Of a stretch of DNA of 43,046 nucleotides, positions 16,582 to 25,177 are shown piece after piece (position 1 is the first letter of the stretch; every line of letters begins with the position of its first letter). A program made the translations under genes and the position numbers. Under the pieces are notes generated by a model. The model was not told the DNA's origin and searched no databases. It saw nothing but the letters and a program-made list of their open reading frames with translations. The DNA is taken from assembly GCA_031289425.1 (NCBI GenBank), contig JAITPM010000114.1:1-43046 (forward strand), given 5' to 3'. Source of the DNA: Fusobacteriaceae bacterium. Its GTDB lineage: Bacteria > Fusobacteriota > Fusobacteriia > Fusobacteriales > Fusobacteriaceae.

Positions 16582-18150
16582 TTATGGCATAATTTCTAAT
16601 TCCTTACAACGACGATAAAAAGTTCTTTTACTGAGACCTAACACTTTTATTGTTTTTTCCTTATTTCCATTTTGTTGCTTCAAGGTCTCTTGTATTAATA
16701 ACTTTTCATAATCCTTCAATGCATCCTTTAATGGTTTGTCAGAAAAATAAAATGTTTCGCTTATTATCGATTTTTCTGTAATCAAAGATTTTAAGCCATC
16801 CGATATTGTCTGATATAATGCTTCGATTCCCAATATAGCAACCCTTTCGATACAATTTTGTAATTGCCTTATATTTCCCGGCCAATCGTAACTCATCATA
16901 TCTTCATATTCCTTGGATGTTATCATCAACTTACTTTTGTAACGTTCTTTATATATTTCAAAAAAATGATTTGCAAGAAGTGGAATATCATCCTTCCGTT
17001 CACGTAATGGCGGTATATTTAAAGAGATAACATTTAATCTGAAAAACAAATCCTCTCGAAATTTGTTTTCTTTCATCAGCTCTTCCAATGGTTTATTAGT
17101 AGCAGCTATCACCCGCACGTCTACCGATAATGCGTGCGAACTACCAATTTTTTCGATTTCACCTTGTTGCAATACTCTGAGTAATTTTGCTTGCATAGAT
17201 AATGGCAAATCTCCGATTTCATCCAAAAAAATAGTTCCCTTATCCGCCAATTGAAATTTACCAATTTTTCCGCCCTTATTTGCTCCTGTAAAAGCCCCTT
17301 CCTCATATCCAAATAATTCACTTTCAAATAAATTTTCAGGGATTGCTGCACAATTTACAGTTATAAGTGGATTATTTTTTCTATTACTACCGGAATGTAA
17401 CAATTTTGCAAGGACTTCCTTTCCTACTCCACTCTCTCCTCTTATCAATACTGTCACATCAGTTTTGGCAGCAATATTAGCTACTTCAAGGACATTAATA
17501 AACTTAGAATTTTGTGTGATTATCCCTAGGTTTTTAAAGGCCTCATGATAATCCAATTTTTGTGCCACTTCAGCAATTACCCCTGTCATACGCTGCACTT
17601 CTTGGTTCATAGTATTTAGTTCTGTAATATCCTTAAAAATAGATACGGCACCAATAAAATCCCCTCTATAAAATTGAGGGATTATTTGCAGGGAAACATA
17701 TTTATTTACAGATGCAATCAATTGCTTTTGTTTGGAGATTGGTCTTTTATTCCGCAATACTTTATTTAATAATGCACCTGATTCTATCTTTTGGATATAT
17801 TTACCTATTATTTTATAAAGCGGAATCCCAAGAATATACGAATAGGCTTTATTTAAATAATATATTCTTCCGCTCGCATCTATAGCTACGATGCCCTCTT
17901 CGATATAATCTAACATATCTTCAAATATTTTATTTCTATTCTGTTTTACCAAATAAATTAAATCTCTACTATCTATTTCACCTATAGAAGAGGAGTTTTC
18001 ATCTAAAATTGTTATCATGGATTCTTTACGATTTAGTGTATCCGGATTCAATTCAGATATATTTAAATTACCATTTAATGTAAATGCATTCATTGGAGTA
18101 TTTTTTTGAGGACGAACAAGTTCTTTAATTTTCATTGTTATCTTATTCAC
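16582..18150 (-). CDS. Sigma-54-dependent transcriptional activator with PAS domain
   Basis: This 522-residue bacterial enhancer-binding protein has a PAS sensor domain (about 75-180, IDASGRIYYLNKAYSYILG), a AAA+ domain with Walker A GESGVGKE (238-245), the sigma-54-contacting GAFTGA loop (285-290), Walker B TIFLDE (306-311) and REDLFFRLNV with arginine fingers (365-374). A C-terminal Fis-type helix-turn-helix ends in GLSKRTFYRRCKELE. There is no receiver domain, so the signal is probably a ligand of the PAS or N-terminal region. It starts with GTG in a 4-base GTGA overlap with the ruvA stop and is translationally coupled to it. Its product should bind the paired palindromes downstream and drive the AtuA-HMGR operon. 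Confidence 0.93.
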   Translation of the reverse strand: MNKITMKIKELVRPQKNTPMNAFTLNGNLNISELNPDTLNRKESMITILDENSSSIGEIDSRDLIYLVKQNRNKIFEDMLDYIEEGIVAIDASGRIYYLNKAYSYILGIPLYKIIGKYIQKIESGALLNKVLRNKRPISKQKQLIASVNKYVSLQIIPQFYRGDFIGAVSIFKDITELNTMNQEVQRMTGVIAEVAQKLDYHEAFKNLGIITQNSKFINVLEVANIAAKTDVTVLIRGESGVGKEVLAKLLHSGSNRKNNPLITVNCAAIPENLFESELFGYEEGAFTGANKGGKIGKFQLADKGTIFLDEIGDLPLSMQAKLLRVLQQGEIEKIGSSHALSVDVRVIAATNKPLEELMKENKFREDLFFRLNVISLNIPPLRERKDDIPLLANHFFEIYKERYKSKLMITSKEYEDMMSYDWPGNIRQLQNCIERVAILGIEALYQTISDGLKSLITEKSIISETFYFSDKPLKDALKDYEKLLIQETLKQQNGNKEKTIKVLGLSKRTFYRRCKELEIMP

Positions 18151-18749
18151 TTCCCTTCATTGATTTTTTTTAACACCACTCTTATTGCTTCTTCAATATT
18201 TTTAAACTCCTTTAGTTCTTCTCTTGTAATAAAAATATCTATTTCTTTTTTGTTATAACCTAATCCTTCGAGAGCCTCGTACAGTTCTTCTTCTATGAAT
18301 AGATAATCTGTAGTACCGGAAACTCGTTTGATATTATTTAGTTTGTCCAAAGCCTTTATTTTTGGTTTTAGGTCTAAAATCAATTGTTGCGCTTTTTTTT
18401 CTCCCATTTTTGGGATTTTTCTCAAGTTTTTGTAGTCATTATTTGCAATCAAATCGCAAATAGTTTCTACTTCAAAAGTAGACATTACAGAAATAGCCAA
18501 TGTTACCCCTATCCCTTTTACTCCCATTAATAATTCAAACAAGGCTCTTTCTCTTTCGTCCAAAAATCCTATCAATTTGAAAGTATCCTCTTTGATATGG
18601 TTATAAATATATAATTTTACATTTTCATCTATTGCGATCTTGTTATATACCATAAGAGAAATATTTACTTTATAACCGACTCCATTCACATCCAAAGCCA
18701 CGTAATCAGGTTTTTTATATGCTATTTTTCCGTTTAAGTATTCAAACAT
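18147..18749 (-). CDS. ruvA: Holliday junction branch migration protein RuvA
   Basis: This 200-residue protein has the usual RuvA length and starts MFEYLNGKIAYKKPDYVALDVNGVGYKV, the OB-fold domain I. Two helix-hairpin-helix segments follow (LLMGVKGIGVTLAISVMS and LRKIPKMGEKKAQQLILDL). Domain III (EALEGLGYNKKEID) would contact RuvB. RuvA tetramers bind four-way junctions and load RuvB for branch migration. ruvB is not adjacent. The gene follows uvrA in the same direction and overlaps the sigma-54 activator gene by 4 bases, an unusual pairing of a repair gene with a specialised regulator. Confidence 0.96.
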   Translation of the reverse strand: MFEYLNGKIAYKKPDYVALDVNGVGYKVNISLMVYNKIAIDENVKLYIYNHIKEDTFKLIGFLDERERALFELLMGVKGIGVTLAISVMSTFEVETICDLIANNDYKNLRKIPKMGEKKAQQLILDLKPKIKALDKLNNIKRVSGTTDYLFIEEELYEALEGLGYNKKEIDIFITREELKEFKNIEEAIRVVLKKINEGK

Positions 18750-18835
18750 ACATTTCTCCTATTTTATTTGATATTATATATAAATTTTATTTTTTTTATT
18801 TATATTTTATAAAAAAACTCTTATTTATGAACATT

Positions 18836-21800
18836 CTATTTCATAATTTTTTCTTTACTTTTTATACTCTTTTTTATCCTTTTATCAGATAGCTCTTTAT
18901 TTGTTTTCTCTTTAATTTCTTTCTCTTTAATTTCTTTCTTTTTATTATCTTTTTCTTTATTTATTTTTTCTTTAATCACTTTATCTTTACTTATTTTTTC
19001 TGCTACATTTTTTGCTTTTAATGCGTTATTATTATCTGAAATTATAGTTCCAGTTATTCCCAAAGTCTTTCTTAGGTATTGACCGGTATAGCTAATATCA
19101 ATCTGTGCCAATTCTTCCGGAGTTCCCGTAGCTAATATTCTTCCACCACCATTGCCACCCTCTGGTCCGATATCAATAATGTAATCAGCCGTTTTTACAA
19201 CATCCAAATTATGCTCTATAATAATAACACTGTTACCCAAATTCACAAGCCTATTTAATACTTCGAGGAGCTTTCTAATATCTTCAAAATGAAGTCCTGT
19301 CGTAGGTTCATCTAAGATATAGGCAGTTTTTCCTCTGGAACTTTTGGATAATTCCGTAGCAAGTTTAATTCTTTGCGCTTCTCCTCCAGAAAGAGTTGTG
19401 GCAGGTTGTCCCAATTTAATATAGTCCAATCCCACATCCATCAATACTTTTAGTCTTCGTTCCAAAGAAGGAACGTTTTTGAAAAATTCATAAGCTTCCA
19501 AAACGCTCATATTTAACACATCTGAAATATTTTTACCCTTATAATACACTTCCAATGTTTCTTTATTATATCTTTTTCCTCTACAAACTTCACATTCTAC
19601 ATATACATCAGGAAGAAAATTCATCTCAATTTTTATGATTCCGGCACCTTGGCAGGCCTCACATCTCCCACCTTTTACATTAAAAGAAAATCTTCCCTTA
19701 CTAAATCCGTGTAATTTAGAATCTTTAGTATTTGAAAAGAGATCTCTTATATCATCAAATAATTTTGTATAAGTAGCTGGATTGGAACGTGGAGTACGTC
19801 CAATGGGACTTTGATCAATACTTATAACTTTTTCTAAATATTCCAGTCCTTTGATTTCTTTATATTCTAACGGGTATAATTTTCCCCTATTTAGTTTATT
19901 AAATAAAGCTGGATACAAAGTTTGATTTACAATTGTTGATTTCCCGCTACCACTGACACCGGTAAAAGCACACATTATTCCTAGCGGAATTTCTACATCT
20001 ATATTTTTTAGATTATTTCCCTTAGCTCCAATCAATTTGAGGGATTTATCCCATTTCCTTCTACTTTTAGGTATCTCAATTATCAATTGTTTTTTCAAAT
20101 ATTTTCCAGTGATAGAATCTTCACTGGACATAATTTCCTCTGGCGTCCCATGAGCAACTATGTTCCCGCCAAATTCACCGGCTCCCGGCCCTATATCTAT
20201 TATTTCATCGGCTTTTAACATAGTTTCTTCATCATGTTCTACTACAATCAAGGTATTCCCTAAGTTTTTTAATTTCCCCAAAGAATTTAAAAGCTTATTA
20301 TTATCTCTCTGATGAAGACCAATGCTGGGTTCATCCAGCACATATAGCACACCTGTAAGACCAGAGCCTATCTGAGTTGCCAGTCTTATTCTTTGCGCTT
20401 CTCCTCCGGAAAGAGTTTTAGCTTCTCTTCCCAAGCTTAGATAATCAAGTCCTACATTTATCATAAAGTTCAATCTTTCTCTTATTTCCTTCAATATTTC
20501 CTTTGCTATTTCAGCTTGTTTTTCTTTAAGTTTCAACTGTAAAAAAAAGTCCAAAGCGTCTTTTATACTCAAGTCACATATTTCCATGATATTCTTATCA
20601 CCGACCGTAACGCCCAAAACCTCATCTTTCAATCTTTTTCCATTACAAACAGTACATATTCTATCAATCATGTATTTGTTTTCTATTTCATCTTTTTGAG
20701 CCTCAGAAAAGGAATCATAATACCTTCTCTCCAAATTTTTGATTGCCCCCTCATATATTTTATAACCATGGTATTGCAATTCACCAACATCATAATCAAA
20801 TCTAAATTTTCTATCTGAACCGTGAAAAATTATATCCATTTCTTCTTCTGTTAAATTTTTTATTGGTTTACGAATATCTATTTTATGCTCTCTTGCCATG
20901 GAACAAAATATTTCCCAACTCCACCCTTTTCTACTTAGAGCTCCGGGAATATACATTCCGCCTTCAGCAATGGAAAGATTTTCATCTTCTATTAATTTGT
21001 TTTCATCTACCTCCAATCTTTTACCTATTCCCTTACATTCTGGACACGACCCAAAAGGTGCATTAAATGAAAATAATCTAGGAGATAGATCAGGTATACT
21101 TGTCTCTTCATGGTCAGGACAGGCAAAATTTTCACTGTATTGGTAATCTTTATCATTTACATTTAAAATTATTTTACCATTTGATAGACCTGTTGCGTTT
21201 TCTACAGATTGCGTAAGTCTGCTTTCGAACTCTTTATCATTTTTCTTTAGAACTATTCTATCTATTACGACTTCTATATTGTGTATTTTATTTTTATCCA
21301 TTTCTATATCGTCTTCAAGGTATAATATTTGACCATTTATTCTAGCTCTCACATATCCTTTTTTTAAAAGATTCAAAAGCAAATTTTTATGTGTACCTTT
21401 TTTATCTTTTATAACCGGGCTCAAAACAATTATCTTATCACCATCGGAAAATCTTTCAATGGCTCCTGTTACTATTTCATCCACGCTTTGTTTTTCTACT
21501 TTTTTACCACATATGGGGCAATGAGCAACCCCAATATGTGCGAATAAAAGTCTCATATAATCATATACTTCTGTTATTGTACCCACAGTAGATCTGGGAT
21601 TTCTATTTGTAGTTTTTTGTTCTATAGAGATAGCCGGTGCCAATCCTTCTATACTATCCACATCAGGCTTGTTCATTTGCCCAATAAACATCCTCGCATA
21701 GGCAGATAAACTCTCTACATATCTCCTTTGTCCTTCAGAATATATTGTGTCAAACGCCAGAGATGACTTTCCGCTCCCACTTACTCCGGTGATAACTACA

Positions 21801-21880
21801 AATTTATTTTTATTAATTTCTATATCTATATTTTTAAGATTATGTTGCCTTGCTCCCTTTATAATTATTTTGTCTATCAT
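18836..21880 (-). CDS. uvrA: Excinuclease ABC subunit A, with long charged C-terminal tail
   Basis: UvrA is the damage-sensing ATPase of nucleotide excision repair. Two ABC modules are visible: GVSGSGKSSLAFDT near the N-terminus with LSLGREAKTLSGGEAQR, and GVSGSGKSTIVNQTL with LGQPATTLSGGEAQR. Walker B regions are followed by DEPSIGLHQRD and DEPTTGLHFED. Zinc-binding Cys pairs are present (CPICGKK, CPECKGIG, CTVCNGKR, CEACQGAG, CEVCRGKR). The protein is 1014 residues, whereas about 940 is typical. The surplus is a tail from about residue 946 made almost only of K, E, I, N and D. A dyad overlapping a TATAAT box lies upstream. The start ATG follows AAGAGG. Confidence 0.97.
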   Translation of the reverse strand: MIDKIIIKGARQHNLKNIDIEINKNKFVVITGVSGSGKSSLAFDTIYSEGQRRYVESLSAYARMFIGQMNKPDVDSIEGLAPAISIEQKTTNRNPRSTVGTITEVYDYMRLLFAHIGVAHCPICGKKVEKQSVDEIVTGAIERFSDGDKIIVLSPVIKDKKGTHKNLLLNLLKKGYVRARINGQILYLEDDIEMDKNKIHNIEVVIDRIVLKKNDKEFESRLTQSVENATGLSNGKIILNVNDKDYQYSENFACPDHEETSIPDLSPRLFSFNAPFGSCPECKGIGKRLEVDENKLIEDENLSIAEGGMYIPGALSRKGWSWEIFCSMAREHKIDIRKPIKNLTEEEMDIIFHGSDRKFRFDYDVGELQYHGYKIYEGAIKNLERRYYDSFSEAQKDEIENKYMIDRICTVCNGKRLKDEVLGVTVGDKNIMEICDLSIKDALDFFLQLKLKEKQAEIAKEILKEIRERLNFMINVGLDYLSLGREAKTLSGGEAQRIRLATQIGSGLTGVLYVLDEPSIGLHQRDNNKLLNSLGKLKNLGNTLIVVEHDEETMLKADEIIDIGPGAGEFGGNIVAHGTPEEIMSSEDSITGKYLKKQLIIEIPKSRRKWDKSLKLIGAKGNNLKNIDVEIPLGIMCAFTGVSGSGKSTIVNQTLYPALFNKLNRGKLYPLEYKEIKGLEYLEKVISIDQSPIGRTPRSNPATYTKLFDDIRDLFSNTKDSKLHGFSKGRFSFNVKGGRCEACQGAGIIKIEMNFLPDVYVECEVCRGKRYNKETLEVYYKGKNISDVLNMSVLEAYEFFKNVPSLERRLKVLMDVGLDYIKLGQPATTLSGGEAQRIKLATELSKSSRGKTAYILDEPTTGLHFEDIRKLLEVLNRLVNLGNSVIIIEHNLDVVKTADYIIDIGPEGGNGGGRILATGTPEELAQIDISYTGQYLRKTLGITGTIISDNNNALKAKNVAEKISKDKVIKEKINKEKDNKKKEIKEKEIKEKTNKELSDKRIKKSIKSKEKIMK

Positions 21881-21912
21881 TCTAACCTCTTTTTTATTGC
21901 TGCATAATTTCT

Positions 21913-21940
21913 GATTCTGTTATAATTATAAAACAGAATC
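21913..21940. promoter_or_regulatory. Dyad element overlapping a -10 box upstream of uvrA
   Basis: GATTCTGTT (21913-21921) and AACAGAATC (21932-21940) are perfect 9-bp arms around 10 bases, with TATAAT on the minus strand inside. It lies 32 bases before the uvrA start codon. It could be an operator, perhaps SOS-type, or the terminator hairpin of the upstream nitroreductase gene, though no T run follows it. Confidence 0.45.
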
Positions 21941-21958
21941 CATTGTTAATAATTGTTT

Positions 21959-22483
21959 TTATTCTATTATCTTGATTACACCTTTTTTAGTGACTTCTTT
22001 ATCAAAAGTTCCAGGATTTTGAGGATAACCTATCGCTGCTATTCCATATACATCATGCTCTTTCGGTATTCCGTATTCATTCAAAAGTTTTCTTATATCA
22101 GGAGCATCACTTATAGTTTGCAATTGATTTAACCATACAGAGCCTACACCTAATGAAGTAGCTGCTAAAAATATATTTTCCAATGCACATGCATTATCTT
22201 CTTTGCTCCAATTACCATCTTTTATGTTAGACGTAATTATTATTGCTTCAGCATTATAAAAATCATAGTCCTCTCTTTCCAACACCTTACCTATTATCTT
22301 GTAAAATATTTCTAATTTTTTTCTATTTACAATAGCGGTAAATTGCCAAGTTTGCAGATTTTTTCCACTTGGAGCATATGCTGCTGCCTTCAATATTGCA
22401 TCTAATTTTTCTTTTTCTATGGGTTTTTCTATAAATTTACGGATACTTCTTCTTTTTAAAATATTTTCTATCACTTGGTTCAT
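21959..22483 (-). CDS. Nitroreductase-family flavoprotein
   Basis: This FMN-dependent oxidoreductase of about 174 residues starts MNQVIENILKRRSIRKF. RRSIRKF is the FMN-phosphate binding motif of the family, followed by AAYAPSGKNLQTWQF. ATSLGVGSVWLNQL and a terminal GIAAIGYPQNPGTFDKE complete the fold. An in-frame TTG at 22492 abuts AGGAG, so the ATG at 22483 (9 bases after AGGAG) is preferred. It lies 61 bp after nadE in the same direction and may be cotranscribed with it. The substrate (quinone, nitro compound or enone) cannot be told. Confidence 0.9.
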   Translation of the reverse strand: MNQVIENILKRRSIRKFIEKPIEKEKLDAILKAAAYAPSGKNLQTWQFTAIVNRKKLEIFYKIIGKVLEREDYDFYNAEAIIITSNIKDGNWSKEDNACALENIFLAATSLGVGSVWLNQLQTISDAPDIRKLLNEYGIPKEHDVYGIAAIGYPQNPGTFDKEVTKKGVIKIIE

Positions 22484-22544
22484 TTTTATCAACTCCTATT
22501 TTATTTTTTTAATTATTTTTATTATTTTTATTTGCTTTTAATTT

Positions 22545-24461
22545 TTATAATTCATCCAGCTCATCCGACCATATTTTAGATACAGAATCAGTCGCCATTC
22601 TTAAATCACCTCTAGGTGATAAGGCCACACTACCTACCTTAGGTCCATCCGGAATACATGAACGTTTGAATTGCTGGTTGAAAAATCTTCTGTAAAAAAT
22701 TTTAATCCATTTTAATATTACATCTCTTTTATATTCTTTTTTAAAAGCACATTCTGCCAAATAAAAAATTTTTTTAGGTGAATAGCCAAAACGAAGCATG
22801 TAATATAAAAAGAAGTCATGCAATTCGTAAGGTCCTATTAAATCTTCCGTTTTTTGTGATATTTCCTCATTTATAGGTGGTAATAATTCAGGACTCACCG
22901 GAGTATCCAATACATCTAGCAATATTTTTTTCAATTTTTTATTTCCACAAGAATCAGCATAAAATTTTACTAAATGTCTGACTAATGTCTTTGGAACTGA
23001 GCAATTTACTCCATACATAGACATATGGTCTCCATTATATGTAGCCCAACCAAGAGCCAGCTCAGATAGATCTCCCGTTCCTATCACAAGTCCGTTGTAT
23101 TTATTAGCCAAATCCATAAGAACTTGAGTTCTTTCTCTGGCCTGGCTATTTTCATAAGTCACATCATAGTTATTTATATCCTGCCCTATATCAGAAAAAT
23201 GCTGTAATATAGCTTTTTTAATATCTATCTCCAAAAATGTAGCTCCGATATTTGCAATCAATTGACATGCATTCTGGTATGTTCTATCTGTCGTCCCAAA
23301 ACATGGCATGGTAACCGCAATTATATTTTTTTTAGATATTTTGAGAATATCAAAGGCCTTATTAATAACAAGCAAAGCTAAAGTAGAGTCAAGTCCGCCA
23401 GAAATACCAATTATCGCATATTTGCACCTCGTATGTTCCAGTCTCTTTCTAAGACCATGGGATTGAATATTTAAAATTTCCTCGCATCTTTTATTTTTTA
23501 AGGAGTCCTCTGCAGGTACAAATGGATGAGGATCTATATTTCGTTCAATATCAAAATCTTCAATGTTTATTTTAAATTTGGAAACATAATAAGAATCATG
23601 AGTTTCTGAATTATAACTGGTCATTTTACGCCGTTCATTGTTTAATTTCTCCAAATCTATATCCCCATAAATTATACTATTGGAAAATCTTTCACTTTCT
23701 GCCAACAAATTTCCATTTTCTGCTATGATATTATGACCACTGAATACCAAGTCTTGAGTAGATTCACCTATCCCGGTATTGGCATACACATATCCACATA
23801 TGAGCGAAGCTGATTTACCGATAACTAATTGATTCCTATAGATATTTTTTCCTATGACTTCATCACTGGCAGATGAATTTATAATTATACTGGCACCCGC
23901 TAAACAATGAGAAATGCTAGGTGAATTGGGAACCCAGAGATCCTCGCATATTTCTACACCTATAGCCAAGTTATTTATGTTCTCACATTTAAACAATATT
24001 CTACTTCCAAATGGAATATCTTTATTTTTTTCATCCCAATCAATCAGAAATGGCTCTAAATGCCCTTTGGTAAAATGCCTTAACTCATAAAATTCATTAT
24101 AGTTGGGAATATTTACTTTGGGAACAATCCCCAAAATTTTGCCCTTTAAAATCACTGCTACAGAATTATAAAGCTTATTTTTATATTCAAAGGGAAATCC
24201 CACAGCTATAATCATTTCATAATTTTTACTAAATTCAACAATCTTATCAACGGCAGTTTTTGATTTTTCTAAAAGGGTACTCTGCCAAAATAGATCATTA
24301 CATGTATAAGCACTGACAGCTAATTCAGGAAATACCAAAAGAGAAACCTTTTTTTTACCGGTTCCCTTTATTATGTTACATATTTCATGGACATTGTTAT
24401 CCACATCTGCGACTTTTACGCTATGGGTAGCGGCCGCCACTCGAATAAATCCATACAACAC
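22545..24461 (-). CDS. nadE: Glutamine-dependent NAD+ synthetase
   Basis: The enzyme makes NAD+ from deamido-NAD+, ATP and glutamine. The N-terminal nitrilase-type glutaminase has the Glu46-Lys114-Cys171 triad in FPELAVSAYTC, GIVPKVNIPNYNEF and GVEICEDLW. The C-terminal synthetase has the P-loop GISGGLDST (351-359), then TGDLSELALGWATYNGD and YGVNCSVPKTLVRH. The length of 638 residues fits the two-domain form. It starts with GTG, 7 bases after GAGGTG; no ATG is available. Its promoter sits in the 101-bp repeat upstream. The C-terminus (CIPDGPKVGSVALSPRGD) matches the family end. Confidence 0.95.
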   Translation of the reverse strand: MLYGFIRVAAATHSVKVADVDNNVHEICNIIKGTGKKKVSLLVFPELAVSAYTCNDLFWQSTLLEKSKTAVDKIVEFSKNYEMIIAVGFPFEYKNKLYNSVAVILKGKILGIVPKVNIPNYNEFYELRHFTKGHLEPFLIDWDEKNKDIPFGSRILFKCENINNLAIGVEICEDLWVPNSPSISHCLAGASIIINSSASDEVIGKNIYRNQLVIGKSASLICGYVYANTGIGESTQDLVFSGHNIIAENGNLLAESERFSNSIIYGDIDLEKLNNERRKMTSYNSETHDSYYVSKFKINIEDFDIERNIDPHPFVPAEDSLKNKRCEEILNIQSHGLRKRLEHTRCKYAIIGISGGLDSTLALLVINKAFDILKISKKNIIAVTMPCFGTTDRTYQNACQLIANIGATFLEIDIKKAILQHFSDIGQDINNYDVTYENSQARERTQVLMDLANKYNGLVIGTGDLSELALGWATYNGDHMSMYGVNCSVPKTLVRHLVKFYADSCGNKKLKKILLDVLDTPVSPELLPPINEEISQKTEDLIGPYELHDFFLYYMLRFGYSPKKIFYLAECAFKKEYKRDVILKWIKIFYRRFFNQQFKRSCIPDGPKVGSVALSPRGDLRMATDSVSKIWSDELDEL

Positions 24462-24515
24462 TTTTAAACACCTCTTGATACCTTTGTATTTAAAAAAAAC
24501 CTATATATACCTCTT

Positions 24516-24544
24516 ATGTTACTACAATTTTGGTCTTTTGTCAA
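24516..24544 (-). promoter_or_regulatory. Likely nadE promoter, inside direct-repeat copy 1
   Basis: On the minus strand TTGACA (24544-24539) and TAACAT (24521-24516) are separated by 17 bases, about 55 bases before the GTG start. The -10 box is weak and straddles the end of the repeat; the corresponding hexamer in copy 2 reads TAATAT. Confidence 0.5.
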
Positions 24545-24619
24545 AACGAAAAAGTTTTTTATAAGCTTTAATTTTATAATGTACATTTTTTAGTTTTTTA
24601 GTAAGAAAATAGGAAAAAA
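24519..24619. repeat. 101-bp direct repeat, copy 1 (nadE side of the ToxIN locus)
   Basis: The segment begins TTACTACAATTTTGGTC and ends TAAGAAAATAGGAAAAAA. It is identical to 25374-25474 except for one base (T at 24596, A at 25451). The offset is exactly 855 bases. It fills the gap between toxN and the nadE leader. Confidence 0.95.
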
Positions 24620-24637
24620 TAATAATATAAAAATTTA

Positions 24638-25126
24638 TTAAACATTTTGCTTTTTCATATACAGTATTGCTTTCTCTTCTAATAGTTTGAAGTTACAGCA
24701 CCTTTCTATTATTGGGTTTACTTTTCCAGAATTAACTTCATAATATAATTTTGTTGCTCTATCCCTTATTCTCTTGCTATTTTTATTTATATAACGCATT
24801 TGATTATTCAATAGAGGATACATACTATCTCCAAGTAATTTTAATTTATTGATATTATACTCTATAATAGCTATTTTATTCACAGGAATCATATTATTTA
24901 AATTTATAGCTCCTAGTTTTCCTCCTTCTATTTTAACAAAATCAAGTGTTTCTCTCATCTTTTCATGTTTTAGTTTGGGAGATGTTAATGGAGCAAAATA
25001 TTTAATTTCACCTATTTCAAACAAAATCCCAACATATGGCCTTTTTTCATTCTTATTTTGCGGAACTTTTTTATCATATTTTGCTAAATAGTCAAGATAA
25101 CCATCAGCTAACTTCACCAATATCAT
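24638..25126 (-). CDS. toxN: Type III toxin, ToxN/AbiQ-family endoribonuclease
   Basis: This 162-residue sequence-specific RNase is the toxin of a type III toxin-antitoxin system. Family features are visible in order: MILVKLADGYLDYLAKYD at the start, RPYVGILFEIGEIKYFAPLTSPK (29-51), LDFVKIEGGKLGAINLNNMIPV (61-82) and a helical C-terminus with NQMRYINKN. The open frame continues 30 codons upstream, but those codons run through the antitoxin repeat and hairpin. The ATG at 25126 has GAGGTG 5 bases before it and was chosen. An RNA antitoxin with two repeats and an attenuating hairpin lies just upstream in the same direction. Characterised members block phage growth by abortive infection and also stabilise plasmids. 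Confidence 0.92.
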   Translation of the reverse strand: MILVKLADGYLDYLAKYDKKVPQNKNEKRPYVGILFEIGEIKYFAPLTSPKLKHEKMRETLDFVKIEGGKLGAINLNNMIPVNKIAIIEYNINKLKLLGDSMYPLLNNQMRYINKNSKRIRDRATKLYYEVNSGKVNPIIERCCNFKLLEEKAILYMKKQNV

Positions 25127-25154
25127 ATAATCACCTCTAATTTCTAAATAAATT

Positions 25155-25177
25155 AAAGACTGGTAATAAACCAGCCC
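25155..25177 (-). terminator. Attenuator hairpin between antitoxin RNA and toxN
   Basis: On the minus strand GGGCTGGT (25177-25170) pairs with ACCAGTCT (25164-25157) including two G-U pairs, with a 5-base loop, followed by TTTAATTT. In type III systems such a leaky terminator sets an excess of antitoxin RNA over toxin mRNA. Confidence 0.75.
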
